A DNA stretch of 64,000 nucleotides from Rubrivivax rivuli (GTDB lineage Bacteria > Pseudomonadota > Gammaproteobacteria > Burkholderiales > Burkholderiaceae_C): assembly GCF_004016505.1 (NCBI RefSeq), contig NZ_SACR01000001.1:372001-436000 (forward strand), read 5' to 3'. This document shows, in pieces, positions 8,573 through 18,061 of the stretch. Below the pieces are notes generated by a model. The model ran no database searches and had not been told where the DNA came from. It was given only the letters and a program-made list of their open reading frames with translations. Position 1 is the first letter of the stretch. Each line of letters opens with the position of its first letter. Position numbers and translations under genes: made by a program.

Positions 8573-9613
8573 TCATCGGCTTTGCGCCGCCGGCAGTTCG
8601 TACAGCGCATCGGGGCAGCGCTCTTCGTTGCCGCGGCCATCGCTGAAGGAGCGCGCCACGAAACCGTGGTGCTCATAGAAGGCGCGGGCCTGCCCGTTGG
8701 CCTGGAAGGTGTAGAGGCGCACGGGCCGTGGCAGCGTGCGCAAGGCCTGCGCCAGCAAGGCGCGGCCCAGGCCAGCGCCCACGTGGGCCGGGTGCACGTA
8801 GAGCTGTTCGATCCAGCCGGCAGGTTCGGGCAGGTCGGCGGGGTCGAGCGCCGTGGCCAGCACGCCCTGCACCTCGCCGTCGACCAGCGCCACCGTCACG
8901 CCACCGCGCGGCAGCAAGGTGCCGGCCACCCAGGCGGCCACGTCCTCGTCGCCATGCACCTGCGGCAGGAAAGGCAGCAGCACACGCCGGCTCTCGATCA
9001 GCACCCGCGCCACGGCCGCGGCATCGGCCGGCGTGGCGGCACGCAGCGCCGGGGCCGCGCGGCCGGGGCGGTGCAGCACGAAGTGGTGTTCGGTGCAGCG
9101 CTCGCCGCGGAAATCGGCCTCCAGCGTGGCCAGCGGCCTGAAACCCAGGCGCTGCAGCAGCCGCACCGAAGCCGCGTTGCGCGCATCGGTGATGCCCAGC
9201 ACGCGCCGCGCCGGCGTGCCGGACCACACCGCCTGCAGCGCCAGGCCCACGGCCTCGGCGGCCAGGCCGCGTCCCTGCGCCGCGCGCGCCAGCGTGAAGC
9301 CGATCTCCAGCGCCTGCCCATCGGCGTGCAGGTGCAGGCCGATGTCGCCCAGCAGGGCATCGCTGGTGGTGTCGGCGATGGCGATCTGCAGCCAGTCACT
9401 GGCCGGGCAGAAAGGTGTGGCCTCGGGCGTGGCCACGGCCGCGATGAAGGCCGCGGCCTCGGCCAGGCTCAGCGCCGACCAACCCTGGTAGCGGCCGAGT
9501 TCGGGGTCGGCCCGCAGCGCGTGAAAGGCCGCGGTGTCGGCCGCGCGCAAGCGGCGCAGGCGCACGCGCGGGCCGGCCAGCGCCCAGGCTTCATCGGGCA
9601 CGGCGCCCTGCAT
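8573..9613 (-). CDS. Tandem GNAT acetyltransferase (two domains)
   Basis: 346 residues with two complete GNAT folds. The N-terminal half resembles RimJ/RimL-type enzymes (IGFTLARAAQGRGLAAEAVGL at about 127-147, NAASVRLLQRLGF). The C-terminal half is a second GNAT domain (EQLYVHPAHVGAGLGRALL, then ARAFYEHHGF). The acetyl-CoA loops (RGLAAE and VGAGLGRAL) are recognisable in both. Substrates cannot be predicted. The gene sits between the amidase (18 bases) and the GHL10 gene (75 bases) on the same strand. Confidence 0.88.
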   Translation of the reverse strand: MQGAVPDEAWALAGPRVRLRRLRAADTAAFHALRADPELGRYQGWSALSLAEAAAFIAAVATPEATPFCPASDWLQIAIADTTSDALLGDIGLHLHADGQALEIGFTLARAAQGRGLAAEAVGLALQAVWSGTPARRVLGITDARNAASVRLLQRLGFRPLATLEADFRGERCTEHHFVLHRPGRAAPALRAATPADAAAVARVLIESRRVLLPFLPQVHGDEDVAAWVAGTLLPRGGVTVALVDGEVQGVLATALDPADLPEPAGWIEQLYVHPAHVGAGLGRALLAQALRTLPRPVRLYTFQANGQARAFYEHHGFVARSFSDGRGNEERCPDALYELPAAQSR

Positions 9614-9631
9614 GGCCGGCTGCGGCGGGTC

Positions 9632-10594
9632 TCAGAGCGCGGCGGCAGCGCTGGCTGCCGGCGAGGCGGGTGTTGCGGCCGGCGCAGCCGGTGCAGCAGG
9701 CCGCGGCGCCGGCCGCGCTGGCGGCACGATGGGCTGTGCAAACGGCGCCGGCCCCGCCGGCTCGGTCTTGGCGCCGCCCTTGGTCAGCACCCACAGGATT
9801 GCCGAGCTTTCGGCGTCGGGCAGGCCGCTGTAGCTGGTGGGCCGGTAGCGCATCTGGAAGTTCATCAGCACGCGCTCGGTCTGCTTGTCGAACACGCCGG
9901 TGGGCTGGACGTTGTAGCCGTGCTGGGCCAGGCTGCGCTGGATCCAGATCATCTCCGGCGGCTGCGCTTCGAAGACGGCGCGTTGCGCGGCGACGGCGGC
10001 GGCGTCGGGCCAGGGCGGGGTGATGCCCAGATCGCTGAACAGCTTCCAGGGAAAGGTGGGGCCCGGGTCTTCCTTGTAGCTGGGCGTCACCTCGCCGTGG
10101 CCGAGGATGTGCTCGGGCTTGATGCCGTGGCGCTTGACGATGTCCTTCACCAACGGGATCAGCGCGTCGATCTGCGCCTGCGGGAAGGGCGCGAACACCT
10201 TCTGTCCGTTGGGCAGCTGCACGTAGCCCGGGTGCACGATCTCGATGCCGATGCTGCTGCTGTTCAGGCGGTGGTTCGGGCCCCAGGCGCTGGCGCCCGA
10301 ATGCCAGGCGCGCCGGTTCTCGTCGACCAGCCGGAAGATGCGCGGCTGTGGCTCGTCGCTCAGCAGGTAGTGCGCCGAGACCTGCTGCTCGGTGAGGATC
10401 TTCATCGAGGTGGGGAAGTTCGCCACCGTGTAGTGGATGACGAGGAAGAGCACCCGGCTGTCCTGCCCCTTGGCGGTGCGCGTGGCGTCGATGGGTACGC
10501 CGCCTTCGGTGGTGGTGGGCGGGCCGCTGGCACAGCCGGCGAGCAGCGCAGCAAGAACCAGGGCCAGGGTGGGGGCCAGACGGGGCATCTTCAT
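9632..10594 (-). CDS. AmiD-like N-acetylmuramoyl-L-alanine amidase lipoprotein
   Basis: 320 residues from the ATG at 10594 (a second ATG two codons on is also possible). The signal peptide ends in LLAGC with Cys21. The Amidase_2 domain (about 45-195) has the zinc ligands of the AmpD/AmiD family at H54 (VIHYT), H166 (LGHGEVTP) and D176 (EDPGP). A peptidoglycan-binding segment (about 205-265) and a Pro/Ala tail follow. AmiD enzymes in the outer membrane cut the MurNAc-L-Ala bond of released peptidoglycan. It leads the five-gene cluster and is divergent from dacB with only 37 bases between. Confidence 0.92.
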   Translation of the reverse strand: MKMPRLAPTLALVLAALLAGCASGPPTTTEGGVPIDATRTAKGQDSRVLFLVIHYTVANFPTSMKILTEQQVSAHYLLSDEPQPRIFRLVDENRRAWHSGASAWGPNHRLNSSSIGIEIVHPGYVQLPNGQKVFAPFPQAQIDALIPLVKDIVKRHGIKPEHILGHGEVTPSYKEDPGPTFPWKLFSDLGITPPWPDAAAVAAQRAVFEAQPPEMIWIQRSLAQHGYNVQPTGVFDKQTERVLMNFQMRYRPTSYSGLPDAESSAILWVLTKGGAKTEPAGPAPFAQPIVPPARPAPRPAAPAAPAATPASPAASAAAAL

Positions 10595-10631
10595 GGCGCT
10601 GCATTCTGCCGCCGCATCGCACAATCCCTGC

Positions 10632-12176
10632 ATGCTGCTTCGCTCACGTCCCATAACCCTGCGCGCCGCGCTGCACGGCGTGGCCCTGGCCGCGGCCGGC
10701 CTGTTCAGTGCCGCCGCCGCACTGGCGCAAGACACGCTGCCACCCCCCGTGCAGGCCGCGCTGGCCCAGGCAGGCCTGCCCGCCGAAGCCCTGGCCGCCG
10801 TGGCGCTGCCACTGGGCCACCGCGCCACGACCTGGGAGCACCGCGGCCGCGTGCCGGTGCAACCCGGCTCGACGATGAAGCTCGTCACCAGCGTGGTGGC
10901 GCTGGACCTGCTGGGCCCCAACCACCGCGGCCACACCGAACTGCGCAGCGCCGCCCCGCTGAACGACGGCGTGCTGCAGGGCGACCTCGTGCTCAAGGGC
11001 GGCGCCGACCCCGAACTCGGCCTGCCGCAGCTGTGGGCGATGCTGGTGGATCTGCGCCAGCGTGGCGTGCAGCACCTCCAGGGCGACCTGGTGCTCGACC
11101 GCACGCTCTTCCGCCCGGCGCGTTTCGACCAGAACCTGCCGCCCTTCGACGAAGCGCCCGAGTTCCCCTACAACGTCATCCCCGACGCGCTCTACCTCGC
11201 AGGCAACCTGCTGCCTTTCGAGCTGCGTTCGCTGCCCGACGGCACGGTGCGCGCCGAGACCGTGCCGGCGCTGCCCGGCATCAGCTTCAGCAGCCGCATG
11301 ACGCTCAACGACAAGCGCTGCGCCGATTGGGACGACGGCTGGCTGCCGGCGGCCGTGACGCCCGGCACCAACGCCACGACAGGCACGCAGATCGAACTGC
11401 GTGGCAGTTTCCCGCGCAACTGCACGCGCCGCGTGGCGCTGCAGCTGATCGACCGCAGCGAGATGGCCGGCGCGATGTTCCGCGCGCTGTGGCAGCAGCT
11501 GGGCGGCACCTGGGCGGGCCGCGTGCGCGAAGCCGCTGCACCCGCCGGCACGCAGGTGCTGGCGCGGCGCGACGCCCGCCCCTGGGGCGAGCTGCTGCGC
11601 CCGCTGAACAAGACCAGCGACAACGCGCTCACGCGCCTGCTCTACCTGCAGCTGGGCGTGCCGGCCATGGCCGCCAACCCGCAGGCCAGCACCTTCGAGC
11701 TGGCCGACCGCGCGGTGCGCGGCTGGTTCACGAAAAACGGCATCGACCCCACGGGGCTGGTGATGGACAACGGCTCGGGCCTGAGCCGCAGCGAACGCAT
11801 CAGCGCCTGGCAGATGGCGCGTTTGCTGCAGGTGGCCTGGGCCGGGCCGAACGCCAGCGACCTGGTGATGAGCCTGCCCACCGTGGGTGTGGACGGCACC
11901 ATGCGCAACCGCCTGAAGGAAGGCCCGGCCGCCGGCTGGGCGCGCCTGAAGACCGGCACGCTGCGCAACGCGGTGGCGCTGGCCGGCTATGTGCGCGATG
12001 ACAACGGCCGCCCCTGGGCGCTGGCGCTGATGGTCAACCACGAACGCGCATCGCAGGCGCGGCCGGTGCTCGACGCCTTCGTCGACCACTTCGCACGGTC
12101 AGGCCCCTACATCGCGTGGCCTGAGAGCTTCCTGCAGCAGCCCGACACCCCGCCGCAGCCGGGCCGCTGGCCCTGA
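10632..12176 (+). CDS. dacB: D-alanyl-D-alanine carboxypeptidase/endopeptidase (PBP4)
   Basis: 514 residues from the ATG at 10632, with a signal peptide cleaved near ALAQ (33). The penicillin-binding motifs are intact: S80-T-M-K83, S329-D-N and K440-T-G. The long insert between the first two motifs is typical of the PBP4/DacB class. PBP4 trims pentapeptides and cuts cross-links in the periplasm. It fits the adjoining amidase and MurNAc recycling genes, although it is transcribed in the opposite direction. It ends next to the terminator at 12185-12219. Confidence 0.94.
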   Translation: MLLRSRPITLRAALHGVALAAAGLFSAAAALAQDTLPPPVQAALAQAGLPAEALAAVALPLGHRATTWEHRGRVPVQPGSTMKLVTSVVALDLLGPNHRGHTELRSAAPLNDGVLQGDLVLKGGADPELGLPQLWAMLVDLRQRGVQHLQGDLVLDRTLFRPARFDQNLPPFDEAPEFPYNVIPDALYLAGNLLPFELRSLPDGTVRAETVPALPGISFSSRMTLNDKRCADWDDGWLPAAVTPGTNATTGTQIELRGSFPRNCTRRVALQLIDRSEMAGAMFRALWQQLGGTWAGRVREAAAPAGTQVLARRDARPWGELLRPLNKTSDNALTRLLYLQLGVPAMAANPQASTFELADRAVRGWFTKNGIDPTGLVMDNGSGLSRSERISAWQMARLLQVAWAGPNASDLVMSLPTVGVDGTMRNRLKEGPAAGWARLKTGTLRNAVALAGYVRDDNGRPWALALMVNHERASQARPVLDAFVDHFARSGPYIAWPESFLQQPDTPPQPGRWP

Positions 12177-12184
12177 AAAAAGAA

Positions 12185-12219
12185 GAACCGCCGGGCCCCG
12201 TGAGGGGCGTCGGCGGTTC
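12185..12219 (-). terminator. Terminator between dacB and the TonB receptor gene
   Basis: Arms GAACCGCC (12185-12192) and GGCGGTTC (12212-12219) pair perfectly, with a further GCCCC/GGGGC inside. On the minus strand the stem is followed by a TTCTTCTTTTTT stretch, so it should end transcripts of the receptor gene. The plus side lacks a good T run. Confidence 0.75.
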
Positions 12220-12261
12220 CATGGCACGCCCCGGCCGCAGCCGGGGCCCTGGCAGCCAGCG

Positions 12262-15200
12262 TCAGAAGAACTTGTAGCTGGCGCTCAGGCTGAAGCGGCG
12301 ACCCAGCGCGCTCTGCAGGCCCGGATCCCAGTAGGTGAAGGCCGAGGGGAAGCCGTTGGCGCGGTTGTAGTCGTTGGCAAGGTTGAAGATCGTGCCGTTG
12401 AGCGTGAGGTTCTTGATGCCGTCGTAGCTCACGCCGAGGTCCACCGTGCGCTCATGGCGCACCTTGCAACGGCCGGCCGCCTTCAGCTGCTGCTGCGCTG
12501 CGCTCAGGGTCGAGGCGGCGTTGTTCAGGCAGGCCGACGAAGTGCCGGTGGAGATCGGATCGCTGTGGTTGTGTCGCAGGAAGCTGTTGAAGGCGCCGGC
12601 ATCCCAACGCAGCGTCACGCTGCCGCGCGAACGCGGGATGTCGCTGTTCGAGGTGCCCACCCAACGATCAATCGGCGCGCCTTCCAGCACCAGGCGGTCG
12701 AAGCGCTTGGTGTAGGTGCCCTGCAGCTTCACGCTGAACTTGCCGATGTCGGTGGCCGGCAGGCGCACCGTCAGGTCGTAGTCGATGCCGGCGGTCTTCG
12801 TCCACTTGAAGTTGCCGTACTGGCGCGTCAGCAGAATGATCGGGCCGCTGTTGGGGATGAGGTTGCCCTGCGCGTCACGCAGCCAGGTGCCCTGGTTGGG
12901 GTCGCGCGTGATCTGTGCCGCCGCCGGGCCGCTCGGGTTGGCGTTGTAGGCATCCATGATGTCGGCGCCGCGCTGCACGCGGATTTCGTCGTCACGCTGG
13001 AAGTACCACATGTCGATGCCGAGGTCGATTTCCTTGATCGGCTCGAGCACCATGCCCAGCGTGAAGGAGCGCGAGGTTTCGGCCTTCACGTTCGGGTTGC
13101 CGCCCACCACGGTGGCGATGCTGCCCGGGTTGGCCACACCGGTGACGCCAGGGCTGAAGCCCAGCACGTTGCAGTCGCGCGGCGTGTTCAGGTTGATCGC
13201 CGGCGAGTTGAAGGTGGCGGGCGTGGCCAGCGTGTTGTTGCAGCGCAGGCTGTCGACGATGCGGCGCTCGCCGAAGCTGTGGAAGGACAGGTTGAAGGCG
13301 TTGCCGATCTGCGAGATCGACGGCGCGCGGAAGCCCGTGGCGGCGGTGCCGCGGAAGGCCAGCACGCCCTTCATCGGCGTCCACTTGAAGCCCAGCTTGC
13401 CGGTGGTGGCGTTGCCGAAGTCGCTGTACTTCTCGGCGCGCAGCGCGGCCTGCAGTTCCAGCTCTTTCAGCACGGGCAGGCTCAGTTCGCCGAAGGCGGC
13501 GAAGGTGGTGCGGCTGCCGCTGGCGCCGTTGGCCACCAGGCCGATGTAGTCACCCGCGAAGTAGTTGGGGTCCGAGGTGGCGGTCAGCGACTCGCGGCGG
13601 GCTTCCACGCCCAGGGCCACGGCCGCATTGCCGCCACTCAGCTTGAACAGCTCGCGGCTGGCGCGGAAGTCCAGCGAGGTGATGGTGGATTCGCCCTCGT
13701 TGACGGCGGTGCTGGACACGCTGGCGATGCCTTCGGGCGTGTTGGGCTTGCCGAAACGGTAGGTCTGGTTGGCGATGGCGGCGGTCAGCAGCGAGGCGCG
13801 CACGCGGCCTTCCTGCTCACGCATGTTGTCCTGCTTGCTGTACAGCAGCGCAGCATCGAAGTCCCAGTCGCCGAAGGTGCCTTCGATGCCGGTGGTCAGG
13901 CGCAGCGACTTCAGCGTGTTGATGTCGCCGCGGGGCAGGTCCTCGAAGCGGTAGATCAGCTGGATGGGCTGCGCGTTGGCGGTGCCGCGCGTCGGGTTGT
14001 CGGGGTGCGTGGCCGGCAGGACGATGGCGGGCTGCTGGCGGAAGGTGCCGTTGAGCAGCGGCCAGGTCACGGCCGAGCTGCTGCTGGTCGTGGTGAAGAG
14101 CGTCGTCGTCATCGCATACGGGATGCGCTGCTCGTTCGTCTTCGTCTGCGAGTACATCAGGTCGGCGTAGGCCGTCAGGCTGTTGCTGATGGCGAAGGTG
14201 CCGCGCACCGTGGCGTTGAAGCGGTCCTGCTCGGAGATCGTTTCGTCGGCCCCGTCGAAATTGAAGCGGCACATGCCGGTGGGCAGGCTGCCGGTGGTGG
14301 CCAGGAAACCGGCCGGACGGTTGGGCACGCCCTGGCCCACGGTCTGCTCGGTCGGGCAGCCCGGCAGCGTGCCGAGGTAGTTCACGCCCGACAGGCTGTT
14401 GTTGGCCACCGAGATGCCGTTGATGGTGGTGCTGCCCGTCAGGCTGGCCGGCACGCGGTAGTAGTTGCCGTAGAACGAGGCGCTGGAATCGGGCGTGAAG
14501 CGCGCCAGCGAGCCGGTGCTCGTGAGGAAGGCGTCGTAGCGGGCCTGGTTGCCGCGGTCGACGAGGTCGATGAAGTTGACCGGGTCACGCTTGTTGTAGC
14601 TGACACCGCCGAAGACGTTGAAGCGCTGGGTGTCGATGTTGCCGAAGCCGAAGGTCAGGTCGACCCCCTTCTGCACGCCGCGGCCGCGGTCGTTGGCCGA
14701 GTAGCTGGCGCTGGCCTCGGCCCCCTGGTAGTCCTTGCGCAGGATGTAGTTGATCACGCCGGCCATGGCGTCGGAGCCGTACATGGCCGAGGCACCGTCC
14801 TTCAGCACGTCGATGCGGTCGATGGCGCCCTTCGGGATGGTGTTCACGCTGATGAGCGAACCCCGGCCGAAGTTGATGTCCACCGCGGCCACGGGGGCCG
14901 TGCGGCGGCCGTTGATCAGCACCAGCGTGGCTTGCGAGCCGAAGCCGCGCAGCGAGATGGTGGACAGGCCGCCGACGAAGCCCGAAGCGGCGGCGTCGCC
15001 GATGGAGCCGGTGTCCACGGCGCCGGTGGAGCGCAGCAGCTCTTCGATGCTGGTGTAGCCCGAGCGCGAAATCTCTTCGCGGCCGAAGCTCTGCACCACG
15101 GACGGCGTGACGGTGTCGGTGCGCTTGATCAGCGAGCCCGTGACCTCGATGCGTTGCGGCGTGGCAGCCGCAGCGGGAGCAGCCGCGGGCGTGGTCTGCG

Positions 15201-15264
15201 CCAGGGCGGGCGCGGCGATGGCGGCCAGGGCCGCCAGGGCGAGGAGGTGGTGACGTGCTTTCAA
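12262..15264 (-). CDS. TonB-dependent outer-membrane receptor
   Basis: 1000 residues from a TTG at 15264 with GAGGG upstream. That start gives a clean signal peptide (KARHHLLALAALAAIAAPALAQ) and is preferred to in-frame ATGs more than 40 codons earlier. The plug domain spans about 38-165, with IEVTGSLIKR, LRGFGSQATLVLINGRR and the IPKGAIDRIDVLKDGASAMYG signature. The rest is the beta-barrel, ending in the usual aromatic YKFF. The type resembles the large Xanthomonas/Caulobacter-style receptors that import oligomers rather than classic siderophore receptors. Its divergent neighbour is an exported S9 peptidase, which suggests peptide uptake; the ligand is not known. Confidence 0.93.
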   Translation of the reverse strand: MKARHHLLALAALAAIAAPALAQTTPAAAPAAAATPQRIEVTGSLIKRTDTVTPSVVQSFGREEISRSGYTSIEELLRSTGAVDTGSIGDAAASGFVGGLSTISLRGFGSQATLVLINGRRTAPVAAVDINFGRGSLISVNTIPKGAIDRIDVLKDGASAMYGSDAMAGVINYILRKDYQGAEASASYSANDRGRGVQKGVDLTFGFGNIDTQRFNVFGGVSYNKRDPVNFIDLVDRGNQARYDAFLTSTGSLARFTPDSSASFYGNYYRVPASLTGSTTINGISVANNSLSGVNYLGTLPGCPTEQTVGQGVPNRPAGFLATTGSLPTGMCRFNFDGADETISEQDRFNATVRGTFAISNSLTAYADLMYSQTKTNEQRIPYAMTTTLFTTTSSSSAVTWPLLNGTFRQQPAIVLPATHPDNPTRGTANAQPIQLIYRFEDLPRGDINTLKSLRLTTGIEGTFGDWDFDAALLYSKQDNMREQEGRVRASLLTAAIANQTYRFGKPNTPEGIASVSSTAVNEGESTITSLDFRASRELFKLSGGNAAVALGVEARRESLTATSDPNYFAGDYIGLVANGASGSRTTFAAFGELSLPVLKELELQAALRAEKYSDFGNATTGKLGFKWTPMKGVLAFRGTAATGFRAPSISQIGNAFNLSFHSFGERRIVDSLRCNNTLATPATFNSPAINLNTPRDCNVLGFSPGVTGVANPGSIATVVGGNPNVKAETSRSFTLGMVLEPIKEIDLGIDMWYFQRDDEIRVQRGADIMDAYNANPSGPAAAQITRDPNQGTWLRDAQGNLIPNSGPIILLTRQYGNFKWTKTAGIDYDLTVRLPATDIGKFSVKLQGTYTKRFDRLVLEGAPIDRWVGTSNSDIPRSRGSVTLRWDAGAFNSFLRHNHSDPISTGTSSACLNNAASTLSAAQQQLKAAGRCKVRHERTVDLGVSYDGIKNLTLNGTIFNLANDYNRANGFPSAFTYWDPGLQSALGRRFSLSASYKFF

Positions 15265-15601
15265 GGAGGGTCCCTCGTTCTTTTGCGAAAGGCGCTGCCG
15301 AAAGCAGCATCCATGCCATTTCCGGGTGACGTCCGTGTTACGGGCATCTTTCCGGTTCGTAAGTGATTGCATCACCGCGCCCCTGCCCGGCATGCCCGGG
15401 CTTGCCCCAATTTGTGGCGCCGCCGCATCGGCCATGCGCCACAAAGGCGCAAAAGTGCGCACGTTGCCGACACCAGGTGCGGCCACACGGTCGCGCGCAA
15501 CGCCTGCTAGATTCCGCGGCTTCTTCCGGCGCGCCGGGGCGCCAGGCGGCGCGGCGCGCCGCAACGCTGTCATGCCGCCCCTGCGGCGAAAAGGCCTGCC
15601 G
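15265..15601. promoter_or_regulatory. Divergent control region with a perfect inverted repeat
   Basis: These 337 bases separate the receptor and peptidase starts and hold no gene I can support. At 15411-15420 and 15436-15445, TTTGTGGCGC and GCGCCACAAA form a perfect inverted repeat with a 15-base spacer, close to the middle of the region. A shorter GCCCGG/CCGGGC palindrome lies just upstream, near 15385-15400. The first could be an operator shared by both genes. I cannot name the regulator, and no regulator gene is adjacent. Confidence 0.5.
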
Positions 15602-18058
15602 ATGTCTTCCCGCTCCCTCCCTTCCTCCTGCCTGCCGGCGCGCGGTGTCGCGGCAGCCTGCGCTTTCGTCGCGGCGGCCTGCCTCGGCAGCCTGCCCGCC
15701 AGCGCCAACGAACCTGCTACGGCCGTCTACCAGCAGCCTTCTGCCGACATCCGCGCCGTGCTCGACGCACCCGGCCTGCCGCAGCACAGCGTCTCGCCCG
15801 ACCAGCGCACGCTGGCCGTGGTGCAGCTGCGCCGCCACCGCAGCGTGGCCGAGCTGGCGCGCCCTTCGCTGCGCCTGGCCGGCGTGCGCTTCGACCCCGC
15901 GGCCAGCGGCCCGCAGCTGGTGGGCACCATCGAACGCCTGGCGCTGCGCAATGTCGAGCAGGCCGGCGCCCCTGAACGTGTCGTCGCGCTGCCTCCGGGC
16001 GGTGCCTTCCACCAGATGCGCTGGTCGCCGGACGGCCGCCGCTTCCTGCTGCAGCGCCGCACCGACAGCGCCACCGAGCTGTGGGTGGGTGAGGTGGCCA
16101 GCGCCCAGGTCAAGCCCCTGAAGGGCGTGCGGCTGAACGCGGTGCTGGGCGCCGACATCGCCTGGCTCTCGGCCGACGAGATCGCCGTGCTGGCCGTGCC
16201 CGACAAGCGCGGCCCGGCCCCCGTGTTCACCGCGCCCAGCGGCCCGGTGGTGCAGGAATCGATGGGCCGCGTCTCGCCCGAGCGCACGCTGCAAGACCTG
16301 TTGAAGGACAGCCAGGACGAGGCCGTTTTCACGCACCACGCCACCTCGGTGTTGCGCCGCGTGCAGCTGAAGACCGGCGCCACGCGCGAGATCGGCGAGC
16401 CCGGCCTCTTCTTCAACCTGGTGGTGGCCGGCAACGGCGCGCTGCTGACCGAGCGCCTGGTGCCGCCCTTCAGCTACCAGGTGGCCTGGAACGACTTCAA
16501 CTCGGTGGCCGAGCTGCGCGACGCGCAGGGCCAGGTGCAGCGCGAGCTGGGCCGCGTGAAGATGGCCGTCGGCGTGCCCATCGGCGGCGTCGTCACCGGC
16601 CCGCGCCAGTTCTGGGCCTCGCCGCTGGCCGATGGCGCCGTCTACTGGGTGGAAGCGCTGGACGGCGGCGACCCCAAGGCCAAGGTGCCGCACCGCGACC
16701 GCCTGATGCGCCTGGACGCGCCCTACCGCGGCGAGCCTCGCGAGGTGCACCGCACCGCCGGCCGGCTGGGCGGGCTGCTCTTCCTCGAAGACGGCCCGCG
16801 CGCGCTGGTGACCGACTTCGACCGCGACCGCCTGTGGGTCACCGGCGCCCTGGTGGCGCTGGACGGCAGCGCGCCGGCGCGCACGCTGCAGGACCGCTCG
16901 ATGCGCGACCGCTACCGCGACCCGGGCACGCCCGTGAGCCGCACGCTGGCCAACGGCCGCAGCGCGGTGCGCGTGGACGGCGGCGCGCTGTGGCTCATCG
17001 GCGCCGGCGCCAGCCCGCAGGGCGAGCGCCCCTTCCTCGACCGCCTGACGCTGGCCAGCGCGAAGACCGAGCGGCGCTTCCAGTCCACGGCCACCCACTA
17101 CGAGCGCCCGCTGGCCGTGCTGGCCGACGGCCGCATGCTCACCAGCCGCGAGAGCGCCACCGAGCCGCCGAACATCGTGCTGCGCAGCGGCGAGGGCCTG
17201 GCGCAGATGCAGGCCCTGACCACCCACGCCGACCCCACGCCGCAGCTGCGCAACATCCAGCGCGAGCTGGTGAAGTTCAAGCGCGCCGATGGCGTGGAGC
17301 TCTCGTTCTGGCTCTACACCCCGCCCGACCAGAAACCCGGCGAGCGCCGCCCGGCCTTCGTGTGGGCCTACCCGCTGGAGTTCACCGACGCCAGCACCGC
17401 CGGCCAGGTGAGCGGCGCCAACAGCCGCTTCAGCACCTTCGGCACCACCAGCCCGCTGATGCTGGTGCTGGACGGCTACCCCGTGCTGATGGACGCCACC
17501 ATGCCCGTGGTGGGCAAGCCCGAGACGGTGAACGACAGCTTCGTCGAGCAGATCACCGCCAACGCGCAGGCCATCATCGACAAGGCCGTGGAGATGGGTG
17601 TGGCCGAGCGCGAAAACATCGTCGTCGGCGGCCACAGCTACGGCGCCTTCATGACGGCCAACCTGCTGGCCCACACCGACCTCTTCAAGGCCGGCATCGC
17701 GCGCAGCGGCGCCTACAACCGCACGCTCACGCCTTTCGGTTTCCAGAGCGAGCGCCGCAGCTACTGGGAGGCGCAGGACGTCTACCTGCGCCTGAGCCCC
17801 TTCAACTACGCCAACAAGCTGAAGGAACCGGTGCTGCTGATCCACGGCGACAGCGACAACAACGCCGGCACCTTCCCCATCCAGTCGCAGCGCCTGTACC
17901 AGGCGCTGGCCGGCACGGGTGGCAACGTGCGCTACGTGGTGCTGCCCTTCGAATCACACGGCTACATCGCCCGCGAGAGCGTGGGCCACACGCTGCGCGA
18001 GATGAGCGACTGGATGAAGCGCCAGACGCGCGACCCGCGCGCGCCGGCCGCGAAGTAA
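15602..18058 (+). CDS. Exported S9-family (prolyl oligopeptidase-type) peptidase
   Basis: 818 residues from the ATG at 15602, with a signal peptide ending near LPASANE. A beta-propeller-like region precedes the alpha/beta hydrolase domain. The catalytic triad is visible: S679 in GGHSYGAF, D752 in HGDSDNN and H786 in ESHGY. Related enzymes (glutamyl endopeptidase-like and acylaminoacyl peptidases of S9) degrade oligopeptides in the periplasm or outside. Pairing with a divergent TonB receptor suggests a peptide-scavenging unit. The gene stops 3 bases before the convergent gshA stop. Confidence 0.92.
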   Translation: MSSRSLPSSCLPARGVAAACAFVAAACLGSLPASANEPATAVYQQPSADIRAVLDAPGLPQHSVSPDQRTLAVVQLRRHRSVAELARPSLRLAGVRFDPAASGPQLVGTIERLALRNVEQAGAPERVVALPPGGAFHQMRWSPDGRRFLLQRRTDSATELWVGEVASAQVKPLKGVRLNAVLGADIAWLSADEIAVLAVPDKRGPAPVFTAPSGPVVQESMGRVSPERTLQDLLKDSQDEAVFTHHATSVLRRVQLKTGATREIGEPGLFFNLVVAGNGALLTERLVPPFSYQVAWNDFNSVAELRDAQGQVQRELGRVKMAVGVPIGGVVTGPRQFWASPLADGAVYWVEALDGGDPKAKVPHRDRLMRLDAPYRGEPREVHRTAGRLGGLLFLEDGPRALVTDFDRDRLWVTGALVALDGSAPARTLQDRSMRDRYRDPGTPVSRTLANGRSAVRVDGGALWLIGAGASPQGERPFLDRLTLASAKTERRFQSTATHYERPLAVLADGRMLTSRESATEPPNIVLRSGEGLAQMQALTTHADPTPQLRNIQRELVKFKRADGVELSFWLYTPPDQKPGERRPAFVWAYPLEFTDASTAGQVSGANSRFSTFGTTSPLMLVLDGYPVLMDATMPVVGKPETVNDSFVEQITANAQAIIDKAVEMGVAERENIVVGGHSYGAFMTANLLAHTDLFKAGIARSGAYNRTLTPFGFQSERRSYWEAQDVYLRLSPFNYANKLKEPVLLIHGDSDNNAGTFPIQSQRLYQALAGTGGNVRYVVLPFESHGYIARESVGHTLREMSDWMKRQTRDPRAPAAK

Positions 18059-18061
18059 GGC

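Noticed and set aside
8582..12001. An 1139-codon plus-strand open frame across GNAT, amidase and dacB
   Set aside because: It runs opposite to or out of frame with three well-recognised genes and has no domain of its own.
12454..15366. A 970-codon plus-strand frame opposite the TonB receptor
   Set aside because: Shadow of the receptor; Gly/Val/Arg-rich with no motif.
15338..17845. An 835-codon minus-strand frame opposite the S9 peptidase
   Set aside because: His/Gln/Ala-rich shadow of a gene with an intact catalytic triad.
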